A DNA stretch of 64,000 bases from CBDCYS01 sp965226185 (GCA_965226185.1 CBDDCT010000004.1:1-64000); one strand, 5' to 3'. Shown: positions 27,758 to 37,203, counted from the stretch's first letter. Translations and numbers: made by a program. The notes: generated from the sequence alone by a model not told the origin.

Positions 27758-29659
27758 GTGACCAAGCACATCATGGTGGGCACCGCGGGCCACATTGATC
27801 ACGGCAAGACCGCGCTCGTCAAGGCCCTCACCGGCATCGATGCCGACCGGCTCGAGGAAGAAAAGCGCCGCGGCATCACCATCGACATCGGCTTCGCCCA
27901 CCTCGACTTAGGCAATGACCTGCGCCTCGGCTTTGTTGACGTGCCCGGACACGAAAAGTTCGTCAAGAACATGCTGGCGGGCGTCGGCGGAATCGACCTC
28001 GTCCTGCTCGTGATCGCCGCCGACGAGTCGATCATGCCGCAAACCCGCGAACACTTCGACATCTGCCGCCTGCTCGATATTCCCAAAGGGCTGGTCGCTC
28101 TCACCAAAATCGACATGGCCGGCAGCGATCTGGTCGAGCTGGTCAAGCTCGAAACCGAGGAATACCTCGCTGGATCATTTCTCGAGGGCGCGCCGATCGT
28201 CCCCATCAGCTCAAAAACTGGTGAAGGTGTCGAAGACCTCCAGCGGCGCCTCGCACAACTAGCGCGGGACACCGAACCCAAGAACAGCCACCATCATTTC
28301 CGGCTGCCGATCGACCGCGTTTTCGTCATGAAGGGCTTCGGAAGCGTGGTGACCGGGACCATGGTTTCCGGTTCGCTCGGCGCCGGCTCAGAGGTCGAGA
28401 TTTTGCCGGATCAGCGGCGCGCGCGCGTGCGGGGTATCGAAGTTCACGACCGCCAAGCCGAACGCGCCTTCGCGGGACAACGAACCGCCATCAACCTTGC
28501 GGGCGTTGAGGCGTCCAGCTTGCATCGCGGCATGGTTCTGGCCTCCGCCGGCAAGTTCCAGCCCAGCCGCCGGATCGACTGCTTGCTGAATTTATTGCCT
28601 TCGGCAAGACCTCTGAAATACGGTGCTCGTGTCCACTTCCACACCGGCGCCGCTGAAATCGAAGGGCGCGTCTACTTCCTCGACCGGCGTTCCGCGCTGA
28701 AACCGGGCGAGTCAGCCTATACGCAGGTCCGATTCCAGCATCCGCTGGTCGTACTCCGCGGAGACCGCTTTATCATCCGGCAATTCTCTCCGGTGATCAC
28801 GATTGGCGGCGGCGTTGTGCTCGACAATTTGGCTCCCCGCCATCGTACCGCGGGGGATTGGCTGTCCAAGCTGCAAATACTTGAGACAGGTCAATCCCAT
28901 GAGGTACTGGAAGCCCTGATCCGCGGCAAAGCATACGGGCTTAGTTCCACCGAAATCATCTCCAGAACGGCCTGGCTCGATGAGGAATACAAGCAAGCCG
29001 TTCAAGCGCTCGTACAGCAAGGCGCCGCGGTCAAAGTGCATGACTCTCCAACGTGGCTGGTGCATCGTGATCCGTTTCGCGCGGCGCTGAGCCAGGTCAG
29101 CGCCTTTCTCGAGCAGTTCCACAAACAAAACCCGCTCCTGCCGGGTGCTCCGAAAGAAGCCCTGCGCGGTTCAGAGTTCGCCAAGGCGCCCGCGTTCTTT
29201 GTTGATGCGCTGCTGGCCCGTCTGGTCCGAGACAAAAAGGTGGCCGTTGACGGTGAGACGGTGAGGCTGCTGGCTCACCGCGTGGTGTTGCAACAAGACG
29301 AACAAGAGGCGCGTGACAAGATCGTCTCCGCTTTCGAGCAGGCGGGCCTGAGAGTGCCGGCACTGCCTGAGTTACTGTCCCAGTTGCGGATCGACGCTCC
29401 CCGAGCGCGGAGAATTCTGCAAGGATTGCTGCGCGAAAAGCTGCTCGTGAAAGTGAGCGCGGATCTTGTCTTCCACCGCGATTCAATCGAGCGCCTCAAG
29501 AGTCTGCTGCAAGACAGAAAAAGAGAGTCGGATCGAATCACGGTTCCCGTCTTCAAGGATTTGGCGGAAATTAGCCGCAAATACGCCATCCCGCTATTGG
29601 AATACCTGGATCGCGAAAGAGTAACCCGCAGGGTAGGAGATGAACGGGTGATATTGTGA
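27758..29659 (+). CDS. selB: Selenocysteine-specific elongation factor
   Basis: SelB is the GTPase that brings Sec-tRNA to UGA codons marked by SECIS elements. G-domain motifs: GHIDHGKTALVKAL (G1), GITIDIGFAHLDL (G2), FVDVPGHEKFVKNM (G3) and LTKIDMAG (G4). The beta-barrel domains contain FGSVVTGTMVSGSL and the C-terminal winged-helix repeats end TVPVFKDLAEISRKYAIPLL and EYLDRERVTRRVGDERVIL, as in complete SelB. GTG 27758 (MTKHIMVGTAG) fits best; GGAG lies 13 bp upstream. Length of 633 residues is normal. No selA, selD or tRNA-Sec was found in the window, nor an obvious selenoprotein. Confidence 0.94.
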   Translation: MTKHIMVGTAGHIDHGKTALVKALTGIDADRLEEEKRRGITIDIGFAHLDLGNDLRLGFVDVPGHEKFVKNMLAGVGGIDLVLLVIAADESIMPQTREHFDICRLLDIPKGLVALTKIDMAGSDLVELVKLETEEYLAGSFLEGAPIVPISSKTGEGVEDLQRRLAQLARDTEPKNSHHHFRLPIDRVFVMKGFGSVVTGTMVSGSLGAGSEVEILPDQRRARVRGIEVHDRQAERAFAGQRTAINLAGVEASSLHRGMVLASAGKFQPSRRIDCLLNLLPSARPLKYGARVHFHTGAAEIEGRVYFLDRRSALKPGESAYTQVRFQHPLVVLRGDRFIIRQFSPVITIGGGVVLDNLAPRHRTAGDWLSKLQILETGQSHEVLEALIRGKAYGLSSTEIISRTAWLDEEYKQAVQALVQQGAAVKVHDSPTWLVHRDPFRAALSQVSAFLEQFHKQNPLLPGAPKEALRGSEFAKAPAFFVDALLARLVRDKKVAVDGETVRLLAHRVVLQQDEQEARDKIVSAFEQAGLRVPALPELLSQLRIDAPRARRILQGLLREKLLVKVSADLVFHRDSIERLKSLLQDRKRESDRITVPVFKDLAEISRKYAIPLLEYLDRERVTRRVGDERVIL

Positions 29660-29694
29660 ACGAACGCTGCTGCCCGGATTATTGGATCATCAGG

Positions 29695-32600
29695 TCACGG
29701 GGCGATGATTCGTATGAAGCCGTCACCGTCCATTACGGCCCGGTCGCCGGTTTCCAGCCAGCCGTTACGGAGGGGAGCGGCCTCCCGCTCGCGCCCATCG
29801 AGGTAGCCCAGCATGCGGCCGGGCCCTTTGACGAGCAGCAGTCCCTCTTGATCGGGCGGCAGTGTTTCGCCCGTTGAATCGTCGACGACCTTGGCGCTGA
29901 CGCCCGGGACGGGATGTCCGACCGTGCCCAGTTTGCTGCCCACTTGTTTTCTCCGTCCATGTTCGTAGTCCGGTACGTTGACGGCGACAACGGCTGTCAT
30001 CTCCGCCAAGCCATAACCCTCCATCAGCTCCACTCCGAACTTTTCTTGGAACCGGCGCGCGAAGTCCGGCTCTGTCACGGAGCCTCCCACCAGAGCGGAC
30101 CGCAGCGGCCTGAAATCCTCTGGCGGGACGTCAGACATATAAGCGGAGTATTGCGCCGGCGTCGCCACCAAGATCGTGCCGCCGTAGCGGCCGGTCAGTT
30201 GTCCCATGCCTGATGCGTCCGCCGGATCGTCGTGGTAGAGAACGCCGCAACCGGCCAGAAGCGGAAACCACAAGGTCCCGGTCAATCCCAGAGCGCGATG
30301 AAAAGGCAGGCTGGCGGCGACCCGGTCCTGCCGGGTGACCCAAAAAATCTGCTCGAAGGCTTCGACGTTCGAGACGATGTTGTAGTGCGAAAGCATGACG
30401 CTTTTCGGCGCGGCCGACACTCCGGCTGTATGAACCACTGTCGCCAGGCTGTCGGGTGTATCTTCTTTGCGCTGGCAGGCGGCTTGCAGCAGGCGCGCCG
30501 GCAACAGGAAGACGGCGGCGGCCGCGATCGCTCTCCCCAGCCCGGAGCGCCGGCTTGCCAGCTCTTCCATGGAAAGCGCCTCTTCAAACGTTATCCCCGG
30601 CTCGATCGGCGCCCGGCGGGAACCAATGACCGTACGAATGCCGCAACGCGCGGCGATCTCCGAGAGCTGATCCGGCGATGCGTCCGGCGGCAAGTTGACG
30701 GGGATCCACCCCGCGAACAACACAGCCAGGTTCGCCAGCACCGCCTCCGCGGAAGGAGGCAGCAGCAGGCCAACCATCCTTCGCGGGGCCGGGCCACCGT
30801 GCCCGGCCGCTTTTCTCAGCCGCCTTGCCAGCAGCAGGCTTTCCACGAGAACAGAGCCATACGTCAAGCGGCGATGGCTGTCGGCGACAGCAAAGCGAAA
30901 CCACCCTCGCTTGGCGGTCCGGATGAACCGGAGATGCAATTGGTCGCGCCCGCATCGCCGCAGTGGCGCCGCCTCGCTGCCAAGCTCGAGCACGGCCTGG
31001 CGCACTTGCTGAGCGCTGGCCGAGGAGGGAAGCGCCGCGCCGAAAGACACCGTGACTGGATACGGAAAATGCTCCGGCCAGCGAAAGAAGGGCCGCCCGT
31101 CCTTGAAACTGAAGACGCTCCCCCAAACCCGGTCCAGGTTGACCGGGATGATCGGGACATCCATCCCTTCCATGATTCGTTGAAAGCCGTGTTTGAAGGG
31201 CAGCATGCCTCCCGTCCGGCTCACCGAACCCTCGGCGAATATGCAGACGACGTGACCCTGGCGCAGTTGTTCGCGGGCCAGCTCGATCGACTCGGCGACT
31301 TTTTGCGGGTCACCGCCTTGAATAGGGATCGCGTTCATTTTCCGCAAGACCCAGTGAAAGGGCTGCTGCTCGTAGTAAGGGCGATAGACCAGAAAACGGA
31401 CGAAACGCTGCACGCAGGCGCCGACGAAGAACCCGTCAATGAATGAAACGTGATTGCTCACGAGTAATGCCGGGCCGCGAAACGGAACATTCTCCTGTCC
31501 CACGATTCGAATGCGATAGAAGGTATGGGTCACGCCCCACAGAACAAAGCGGATCAGGAAGTCGGGTATGAGCGTGAGCATGTAAAGCGTCACGGCAAAC
31601 GTGACCCACCCGAACAGCCCAACGATGCGGTCGGGTGAGAACGCAAGAACGTCGGCAAACAAATAAAGCGCGCCCGAGGCCAGCAGCACCCCGAACATGT
31701 TCACGAAGTTGTTCGTGGCGATCAAGCGGCCGCGTTCCTTGGGATCGCTTCGTTGCTGCAGCAGAGACGACAGCGGAACAATGAACAGCCCGCCGGCAAA
31801 GCCGAGAAAACCCATCGAGACCGCGGCCGAAGTGTAGGAGTCGCCTGATGAGGCCAGCCAGAGCCCGGCGAAGCCCATGCCGATCGAGCCCAGTGGCGTG
31901 AGCCCCAATTCCACTTTGTCGCCTGACAGACGCCCCGCCGCCATACTCCCCAGGGCAATGCCGACACCCAGAAAGGTAATCAGCCGGGCGCTCCACTCCT
32001 CGGTCACTTGAAGCAGATCGCGCGCAAATAGAACAATGTCCAACTGCAATATTGCTCCCAACATCCAGAAATAGGAGATGCCGAGCACGGTCAACCACAG
32101 CGGTCTGTCCTTCCGCAAATACCGAAAACCTTCGAAGATTTCCGACCAGGGGTTGAGCGAAAAGGGTTTTCGAGACCGCGGATCCGGCACTTTCGAGATG
32201 CCAAAACTCGCCGCGAATCCAATCAACGCCACAACGGTCAGCAAGCAGCCGATCAGCCAAGTACGTTCCCTCCAAACCGCAAGCAATTCCCCGCCGATCC
32301 AAGTGCCGACGATGATCGCCAGATTCGTGCTCATCTGAATCAGGGCGTTGGCGCGCGAAAGATCCTTGTCGGCGACCATCTCCGGCAGGACACCATATTT
32401 CGCGGGACTGAACAGCGTCGATTGCAGCGCCATCAAGAAAAGCACCAGCAACATCAACTCAAACCGGCCGAGATACAGCGCCAATACGGCCAGCAGCATC
32501 GAGCCGACCTCAAGAGACTTCGTGGCGATCAAGATGGTTCGTTTGTTGTAAACATCCGCCAGATGGCCGGCATAGCCCGAAAAAAGGAAGAAGGGGAGGA

Positions 32601-32784
32601 TGAAGACGGCGCCGACCAGGGCGAGTTCACGGCCACCGCCGCCGTTGCTTGTCGCGGCGGATAAGGCTAACAGCGTCACGACGATCTTGTAGACGCTGTC
32701 ATTGAGCGCCCCCAGAAACTGCGTCCAAAGAAGCGCTTGAAAGCCGCCTGCTCGAAGAAGGTCGCTGTATCGTCCAAGAGCCAT
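29695..32784 (-). CDS. MFS transporter - PlsC acyltransferase - adenylate ligase fusion, C-terminus shortened
   Basis: A 1,029-residue fusion combining what E. coli splits into LplT and Aas, which recycle lysophospholipid: import by an MFS domain (about residues 1-410, 12 helices), an acyltransferase (about 430-640; SNHVSFIDG as the HxxxxD site and IFAEGSVSRTG) and an AMP-dependent acyl-ACP ligase (about 680-1029; VHTAGVSAAPKSVMLSHYN, EGYGLAEMTAVVAVN, NGWLETGDRAVMDGDGFIRI). The ligase part ends at IIAP, just after the A7/A8 hinge, so the mobile C-terminal lobe with its catalytic Lys (roughly 100 residues) is missing. Only 35 bp separate its stop from that of convergent selB, so the loss is probably a deletion. 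Transport and acyltransfer may remain. Confidence 0.88.
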   Translation of the reverse strand: MALGRYSDLLRAGGFQALLWTQFLGALNDSVYKIVVTLLALSAATSNGGGGRELALVGAVFILPFFLFSGYAGHLADVYNKRTILIATKSLEVGSMLLAVLALYLGRFELMLLVLFLMALQSTLFSPAKYGVLPEMVADKDLSRANALIQMSTNLAIIVGTWIGGELLAVWRERTWLIGCLLTVVALIGFAASFGISKVPDPRSRKPFSLNPWSEIFEGFRYLRKDRPLWLTVLGISYFWMLGAILQLDIVLFARDLLQVTEEWSARLITFLGVGIALGSMAAGRLSGDKVELGLTPLGSIGMGFAGLWLASSGDSYTSAAVSMGFLGFAGGLFIVPLSSLLQQRSDPKERGRLIATNNFVNMFGVLLASGALYLFADVLAFSPDRIVGLFGWVTFAVTLYMLTLIPDFLIRFVLWGVTHTFYRIRIVGQENVPFRGPALLVSNHVSFIDGFFVGACVQRFVRFLVYRPYYEQQPFHWVLRKMNAIPIQGGDPQKVAESIELAREQLRQGHVVCIFAEGSVSRTGGMLPFKHGFQRIMEGMDVPIIPVNLDRVWGSVFSFKDGRPFFRWPEHFPYPVTVSFGAALPSSASAQQVRQAVLELGSEAAPLRRCGRDQLHLRFIRTAKRGWFRFAVADSHRRLTYGSVLVESLLLARRLRKAAGHGGPAPRRMVGLLLPPSAEAVLANLAVLFAGWIPVNLPPDASPDQLSEIAARCGIRTVIGSRRAPIEPGITFEEALSMEELASRRSGLGRAIAAAAVFLLPARLLQAACQRKEDTPDSLATVVHTAGVSAAPKSVMLSHYNIVSNVEAFEQIFWVTRQDRVAASLPFHRALGLTGTLWFPLLAGCGVLYHDDPADASGMGQLTGRYGGTILVATPAQYSAYMSDVPPEDFRPLRSALVGGSVTEPDFARRFQEKFGVELMEGYGLAEMTAVVAVNVPDYEHGRRKQVGSKLGTVGHPVPGVSAKVVDDSTGETLPPDQEGLLLVKGPGRMLGYLDGREREAAPLRNGWLETGDRAVMDGDGFIRIIAP

Positions 32785-32988
32785 CGGATCGAAGTAATAC
32801 TGCCTCGGGAGTTCGAGGGTAGTCTACCAGGGTGGCAGAAAACGGCTCTTGCGGCCGATTGTGTGGATAGGGCGGGAATGACAAGCGGCTCTCGATGCAA
32901 CCCGTTGCAAACGTTGGGCCCCCAAAAAGAAAATAGACCCAGCCGGTGGGCGGGTGTGAAAAAATAGGGGCGGACCGAGGTCAGCCCC

Positions 32989-33996
32989 ATGCCGAGAACA
33001 AACCGAGCGATCTTTCCTTCTTCGTTACTCATTGCCGCCATCCTGGCCGCCGTGCCGTCGTTCCCACAGCAGGCCCACGGCCTAACCAACCCTCCTCAAC
33101 AGAAAAAGGAACGAGTCTTCTACTTCCCCAAGCCGATTCAGCGAACCGCCCACCAGTCACCCATGAAGCCCGTCACCCGGCTTGCGGATCTGAAGGCCAA
33201 GCACGCCGGCCAAGCGACGTGGCGCGAAGTGGTGATCGCGGACAACAACAGCCGGGCGTACATGATTCAACAGCCGCCGGGTTCGAGATACGAGCGCCGG
33301 CTCTACGCTGATTCGCCGGCCTGGTGGGCCGTGCTCGAGGGCCGCATCGACTTCGAGATCGAGAGGCCTGACGGCACATTCGAAAAGATTGCAGCGCGCA
33401 AGGGCTCTTATGTATTCGCTCCCGAGCGGCTACTGCATTCCCTGGAGGTCGTGGGAGACGAGCCCGCGATTCGTTTCGAAGTGACTTTGGCCGGAGCGAC
33501 GCCGGCATTCGAACAACGCCCAACCCCGGCTGGTGACCGCTCCACCGAGTACATTCCCATTCGTCTGTCGACCGGGCCCAACCCGCTGGACGTTCCCGAC
33601 CTCGACGGCAAGCCCTGGTCCCATCACGTCAACATATATGACCTAGCCAAGGAGAACGAAGGCAAGCCGCGCTGGAGCCGGCCCGCTATACGCAAGAATC
33701 GCGCTCGTGGCAATTTCATTTGCGGGCAGGCCAGCGCCGAGCGAAAAGTCGCGCCAGGCTATCGCGGACATTTCCACTCCGACTTCGCAGAGTTTTGGGT
33801 GATCATGCTGGGCGAGCTGCAATGGATCTTCGAGGGCGATTTCGACCATCCGGTGATCGCCAAGCAAGGCGACATTGTCTACGCCCCGCCGAAGACGTTC
33901 CACATTCCGCAATTCCTCGGAAGTGAAGGCCTCAACTGCCGCTTGACCAGCAGCACTTTCCCCAGCGCGAATCACCTGTTCGACGCGCCACACTGA
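32989..33996 (+). CDS. Secreted bicupin protein
   Basis: A 335-residue protein with a signal peptide (SLLIAAILAAVPSFPQQAHG) and two cupin halves. The first holds RAYMIQQPPGSRYERRLYAD and FAPERLLHSLEVVGDEPAIR. The second has GHFHSDFAEFWVIMLGELQW and GDIVYAPPKTFHIPQFLG, which supplies a full His-His-Glu-His metal site. In the first half the metal residues are incomplete. The neighbours are a zinc dehydrogenase and, further on, a sodium symporter, which suggests a carbohydrate or aromatic catabolic role, but the substrate is unknown. Start ATG 32989 gives the signal peptide. Confidence 0.75.
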   Translation: MPRTNRAIFPSSLLIAAILAAVPSFPQQAHGLTNPPQQKKERVFYFPKPIQRTAHQSPMKPVTRLADLKAKHAGQATWREVVIADNNSRAYMIQQPPGSRYERRLYADSPAWWAVLEGRIDFEIERPDGTFEKIAARKGSYVFAPERLLHSLEVVGDEPAIRFEVTLAGATPAFEQRPTPAGDRSTEYIPIRLSTGPNPLDVPDLDGKPWSHHVNIYDLAKENEGKPRWSRPAIRKNRARGNFICGQASAERKVAPGYRGHFHSDFAEFWVIMLGELQWIFEGDFDHPVIAKQGDIVYAPPKTFHIPQFLGSEGLNCRLTSSTFPSANHLFDAPH

Positions 33997-34027
33997 TTCC
34001 GGCACGGCGACGCGGGGAACTCACGAT

Positions 34028-35125
34028 ATGAAAGCTTGGCGATTCTACGGTTTCAACGACATGCGGCTGGACGACGTGCCGGACCCGGTCTTGCGCGAAG
34101 GTCACGTTGTCGCCGAGATTCTTTACGTCCAACCAAGCGTCACCGAAGCGCAGCTTGCTTACGGCATACCCACGCTCGCTTACGAAGAGATCAAGCACAG
34201 GCTCGAGACCGAGGCGCCTGTGCGGCTATTCGGACACGAATTCTGCGCGCGCGTCATCGCAGCCGGTCCGCAGTCGCGGTTTCAAGCGGGGGAGCGCGTG
34301 GCGGCGCGGGCGAAGCTTCCCTGCCTGAAGTGCGCGCTTTGCCTGGCGGGCCGCGGCGAGCTTTGCCGGGAGGGCCCGATTCTGGGATTTCAGTTGCCGG
34401 GCTGTTTTTCCGAGCGCGCTCTTTTGCCGGAGATCGCTCTCGTGAAAGTCGATGACCGCATTTCCGACAGCGAGGCGGCTTGCCTGCAATCGCTCAGCGA
34501 CAGTCTCGCGGCCGTCGACACCGCGGAGATCAAGATCGGGGATACGGTCGCCGTGTTCGGCCAGGGAAGCATGGGTTTGGAATGCATGCAGGTGGCTCGT
34601 GCCAGCGGTGCGGGCAAGCTGATCACGGTTGATGTTCGCGACGAAGCGTGCCAGATTTCCAGTGAACTCGGAGCGGCGCATGCAATCAACGCGGCGTGTG
34701 ATGATCCGCTGGAGGCCATCCGCGATCTTACCTCGGGGCAAGGGGCCGACGTGGTTTTCGAGTGCGCCGGCGGGAGCCCGAAGCAGGGCCTATCTGGGTC
34801 TCGAACGCTTGGTCAAGCGATCGAAGCCGTTCGCTCGGGAGGGAAGGTAGTGGTCGTATCGTGGTTCGGCGGGCCTCTTGAGATCAACGTCGATCGGATG
34901 CGCGAACGCAGCTTGCGTTGCCTCTTCCCCGACATCAGCACCCGCGCTCATCTAGAGCAGACGGTTCGTCTGGCGGCGTCCGGCATGGTGCGCATCAAAC
35001 CGACGATCACCCACGTTCTGGAAGGGATCGAGTCGGTGCCGCGGGCTTTCGAAATCACCGCCAACAAAGGCAAATACGCGGCGATCAATCCAGCGCAAGT
35101 CGTAATATCTCGCGGGGCCGCCTGA
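34028..35125 (+). CDS. Zinc-dependent alcohol dehydrogenase (MDR family)
   Basis: A 365-residue cytosolic medium-chain dehydrogenase. The catalytic zinc and proton-relay part is PVRLFGHEFCARVIAAG (GHE site). The structural zinc lobe (LPCLKCALCLAGRGELCREG) has the four expected Cys. The nucleotide fold is DTVAVFGQGSMGLECMQVAR (GxGxxG), followed by LITVDVRDEACQISSELGA with Asp at the end of beta-2, favouring NAD. The bicupin gene lies 31 bp upstream, so co-transcription is likely. Similar enzymes act on polyols, threonine or sugar alcohols; the substrate cannot be assigned. Confidence 0.87.
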   Translation: MKAWRFYGFNDMRLDDVPDPVLREGHVVAEILYVQPSVTEAQLAYGIPTLAYEEIKHRLETEAPVRLFGHEFCARVIAAGPQSRFQAGERVAARAKLPCLKCALCLAGRGELCREGPILGFQLPGCFSERALLPEIALVKVDDRISDSEAACLQSLSDSLAAVDTAEIKIGDTVAVFGQGSMGLECMQVARASGAGKLITVDVRDEACQISSELGAAHAINAACDDPLEAIRDLTSGQGADVVFECAGGSPKQGLSGSRTLGQAIEAVRSGGKVVVVSWFGGPLEINVDRMRERSLRCLFPDISTRAHLEQTVRLAASGMVRIKPTITHVLEGIESVPRAFEITANKGKYAAINPAQVVISRGAA

Positions 35126-35159
35126 GAGTCTCGGCCTAGTCAGATCATCGAGCCGCGAC

Positions 35160-35306
35160 GTGGCGTGAACCTCCAGGTTTGCCGCGCCTCGATTCGTCGA
35201 GGCGTTACCGACCCAGAGGGCGCTCGGTTGCCTGAGCCGGATGCCGCGCCCCGGGGCCGAACAAACCGACGAATCGGTTTGCGGCAAGCGTGGACGCTCA
35301 CGCCAC
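35160..35306 (-). repeat. Palindromic repeat family P1, copy 2 (147 bp)
   Basis: Same arms as the copy at 16342-16486 but inverted: the half with GCCTCGATTCGTCGAGGC comes first and the half with AAACCGACGAATCGGTTT last, between GTGGCGTGA and TCACGCCAC. Only the central 50 bp differ. It lies between the dehydrogenase stop (35125) and the end of the convergent symporter gene (35325), where no gene is seen. Confidence 0.88.
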
Positions 35307-35324
35307 CTCCGCTGCCCTCTTTGG

Positions 35325-36797
35325 TCACCGCTCAGCCGCGTCAGGGAAGAACTTGCCGATCCCCGCCGGCGGCGTTGTGGCCAAGGAAACGATCGCTAGC
35401 GCCAGCAACGACGCCGGCACGATGATTCCAACCGGCATGAGTCCCGTTTCCGCGACCGTGTAAGGCCCTTCGATGCGCGGTGATTGGCTGAAGAAGTAAG
35501 CCCACAAGGCGGCAACTGTCAGGATGGCGGCGGCGGCTCCCTGTTTGGTGCTTCGCTTCCAATAGAGAGCGGCGGCGAAGATGGGCAGCAAGCCGGCAAA
35601 ACCTGTCAGAGACCACACACCCAAGGCGAATATCGATTGGGTTGTGACGAGTGAAGACAGGAACGCCAGTACCAGGAACAACGCGACGAAAACTCGTCCG
35701 AACAGGACCTGCCGTTGCTCGGAAAGCTTGTTGTGGAAGCCGTAATGTCGAACGATATCCTGCGTAAACATCGTCCCTAGCGCCAGGCTCTGTGAATCCA
35801 ATGACGACATGATCGCGGCAAAAACCCCGGCGCCAAGACAACCGGCAATCAAGCCTCCCGCGTTACTCAGAATCAGCTTCACCAGGATGGGGCCGTCGAG
35901 CGGCGGCGGGAAGTCGATACGCCCAATCGCCCCCAACGCCACGCTAGGGAACCAAACCACTGCGAAACAAAGCGGGTACAAGACAATCGCCCAGCGAAAC
36001 GCTCGGGCATCCTTGGCGGAGAGCCAATGGCTGAAAAGATGCGGGAAGGCTCCGATGGATAGAGGCAATAACAGGTAGGAAAGCATCTGCAACGTCCTAA
36101 AGCCGCCCGTTCCGAAAACGACCAGGTCGTGATGGCTCTCGCGAAGGGTTTCCATCGCGCCGCCGATTCCGCCGTAGCGGCCGGCGATGAGGAGGAAGGC
36201 GACGGCCCCGACGATCATGAACACCAGCGTCTGAAACGTGTTGACCCAAGCCGTGCTGCGCATCCCGCCATAGGTGACGTAGACGAATATCACGGCGCAG
36301 ACCAGCAAACTGCCGACCCAAGCGGGCAGGCCGGTCAAAGGACCGCCGGTGATTGCGGTCAAAGCGTCACCGCCCCCTTTCACGCCGATCAACATATAGG
36401 GCAGCATCAGCAAGGTCAGAACAACAAAGAGCAGCGTTCCCAGCGCCCCGGAATCATAGCGGTCGCGAATAAACTGCACCTGTGTCAGGTAGCCCTGCCG
36501 CTTGCCCAGCCACCAGCAGCGCGTTCCGATGAAATAGAACAAGAATGGAATGACCAGCGCCGAGCTGGAGCCCATCAGGGCAAAGACCCTGATGCCCTGG
36601 CGATGAGCCTCGCCCGACGCCCCCAATATCGTGAAAGCAGTCATGTTCGTGCCGACCAGGGTCATCAGCAGAACGAAGGGGCCAATGGTCCGGCTGGCCA
36701 GAAAATAGTCTTCCCCTGTCCCGCGGAAGAGTCGATGCCCCAACACACCGACGAGCATTACAACGAGCAGGTAGGCGATGACGACGGCGAGGATCAT
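35325..36797 (-). CDS. Sodium:solute symporter (SSS family)
   Basis: A 490-residue inner-membrane Na+-coupled transporter with about 13 helices. The start MILAVVIAYLLVVMLVGVLG, the FLASRTIGPFVLLMTLVGTN block and VYVTYGGMRSTAWVNTFQTL are typical. Na+-site serines occur in AAIMSSLDSQSLALGT, followed by TMFTQDIVRHYG, another family mark. The substrate is unknown; sugars, sialic acids, carboxylates and nucleosides are all used by the family. Transcribed after a DUF3311 gene 18 bp upstream, its usual small partner. Confidence 0.9.
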   Translation of the reverse strand: MILAVVIAYLLVVMLVGVLGHRLFRGTGEDYFLASRTIGPFVLLMTLVGTNMTAFTILGASGEAHRQGIRVFALMGSSSALVIPFLFYFIGTRCWWLGKRQGYLTQVQFIRDRYDSGALGTLLFVVLTLLMLPYMLIGVKGGGDALTAITGGPLTGLPAWVGSLLVCAVIFVYVTYGGMRSTAWVNTFQTLVFMIVGAVAFLLIAGRYGGIGGAMETLRESHHDLVVFGTGGFRTLQMLSYLLLPLSIGAFPHLFSHWLSAKDARAFRWAIVLYPLCFAVVWFPSVALGAIGRIDFPPPLDGPILVKLILSNAGGLIAGCLGAGVFAAIMSSLDSQSLALGTMFTQDIVRHYGFHNKLSEQRQVLFGRVFVALFLVLAFLSSLVTTQSIFALGVWSLTGFAGLLPIFAAALYWKRSTKQGAAAAILTVAALWAYFFSQSPRIEGPYTVAETGLMPVGIIVPASLLALAIVSLATTPPAGIGKFFPDAAER

Positions 36798-36815
36798 TGA
36801 ATTGAGGGCTGAACG

Positions 36816-37022
36816 CTATTTCTTGTCGAGGTAGCGGGGCCATGCGCGCTTGACGACAACGAGCATCACGGCGGCAACGAGGACACAAAAGCCGATGTGG
36901 TAGAGCAGATTGACCGGAAGGCCGAGGATGAGTCTATCGTTGTCCCAAAGCCAGAAGTTTTCGAATAGCACGACGAGAATGGGGATCAGCAGCATCACCC
37001 AGCGTGGATGGTGGTGAGTCAA
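36816..37022 (-). CDS. DUF3311-type small subunit of the SSS symporter
   Basis: A 68-residue protein with two helices (WVMLLIPILVVLFENFWLW and LLYHIGFCVLVAAVMLVVV) and a positive end (KRAWPRYLDKK). Short proteins of this layout precede SSS transporters and are annotated DUF3311; they may assist assembly. The gene ends 18 bp before the symporter start, so the pair is an operon. Confidence 0.78.
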   Translation of the reverse strand: MTHHHPRWVMLLIPILVVLFENFWLWDNDRLILGLPVNLLYHIGFCVLVAAVMLVVVKRAWPRYLDKK

Positions 37023-37080
37023 TGTTGGAGGCTCCGGTTTGTCATGATCGTGGCGGAAAATTTCAGATGGCCCGGCAGAG

Positions 37081-37100
37081 GCGCGGGCGGAAGCCCGCGC
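37081..37100. repeat. Perfect 8-bp hairpin with GGAA loop
   Basis: GCGCGGGC-GGAA-GCCCGCGC forms a perfect stem in the 180-bp gap (37023-37203) between the glycosidase-like gene and the DUF3311 gene. It lacks a T run, so it is more like a REP-type hairpin than a terminator. Confidence 0.6.
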
Positions 37101-37203
37101 TCCTCATCGCGGTCACGTCTCCATTCCGTCCAAGTGAAATCCCTCGATCCGCAAGCCTCGCACGGCGCGTAGGAGAACAAACCCATGATTCTGACGAAAT
37201 CCC

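Noticed and set aside
29695..29697. TGA at the end of the ligase fusion as a selenocysteine codon next to selB
   Set aside because: Sequence after the TGA does not resemble the missing ligase lobe, and the family has no Cys at that place.
30232..31446. Plus-strand 404-codon frame opposite the MFS-acyltransferase-ligase fusion
   Set aside because: It has the low-complexity His/Arg/Gln-rich look of antisense to GC-rich coding DNA. The minus-strand protein has clear domains throughout.
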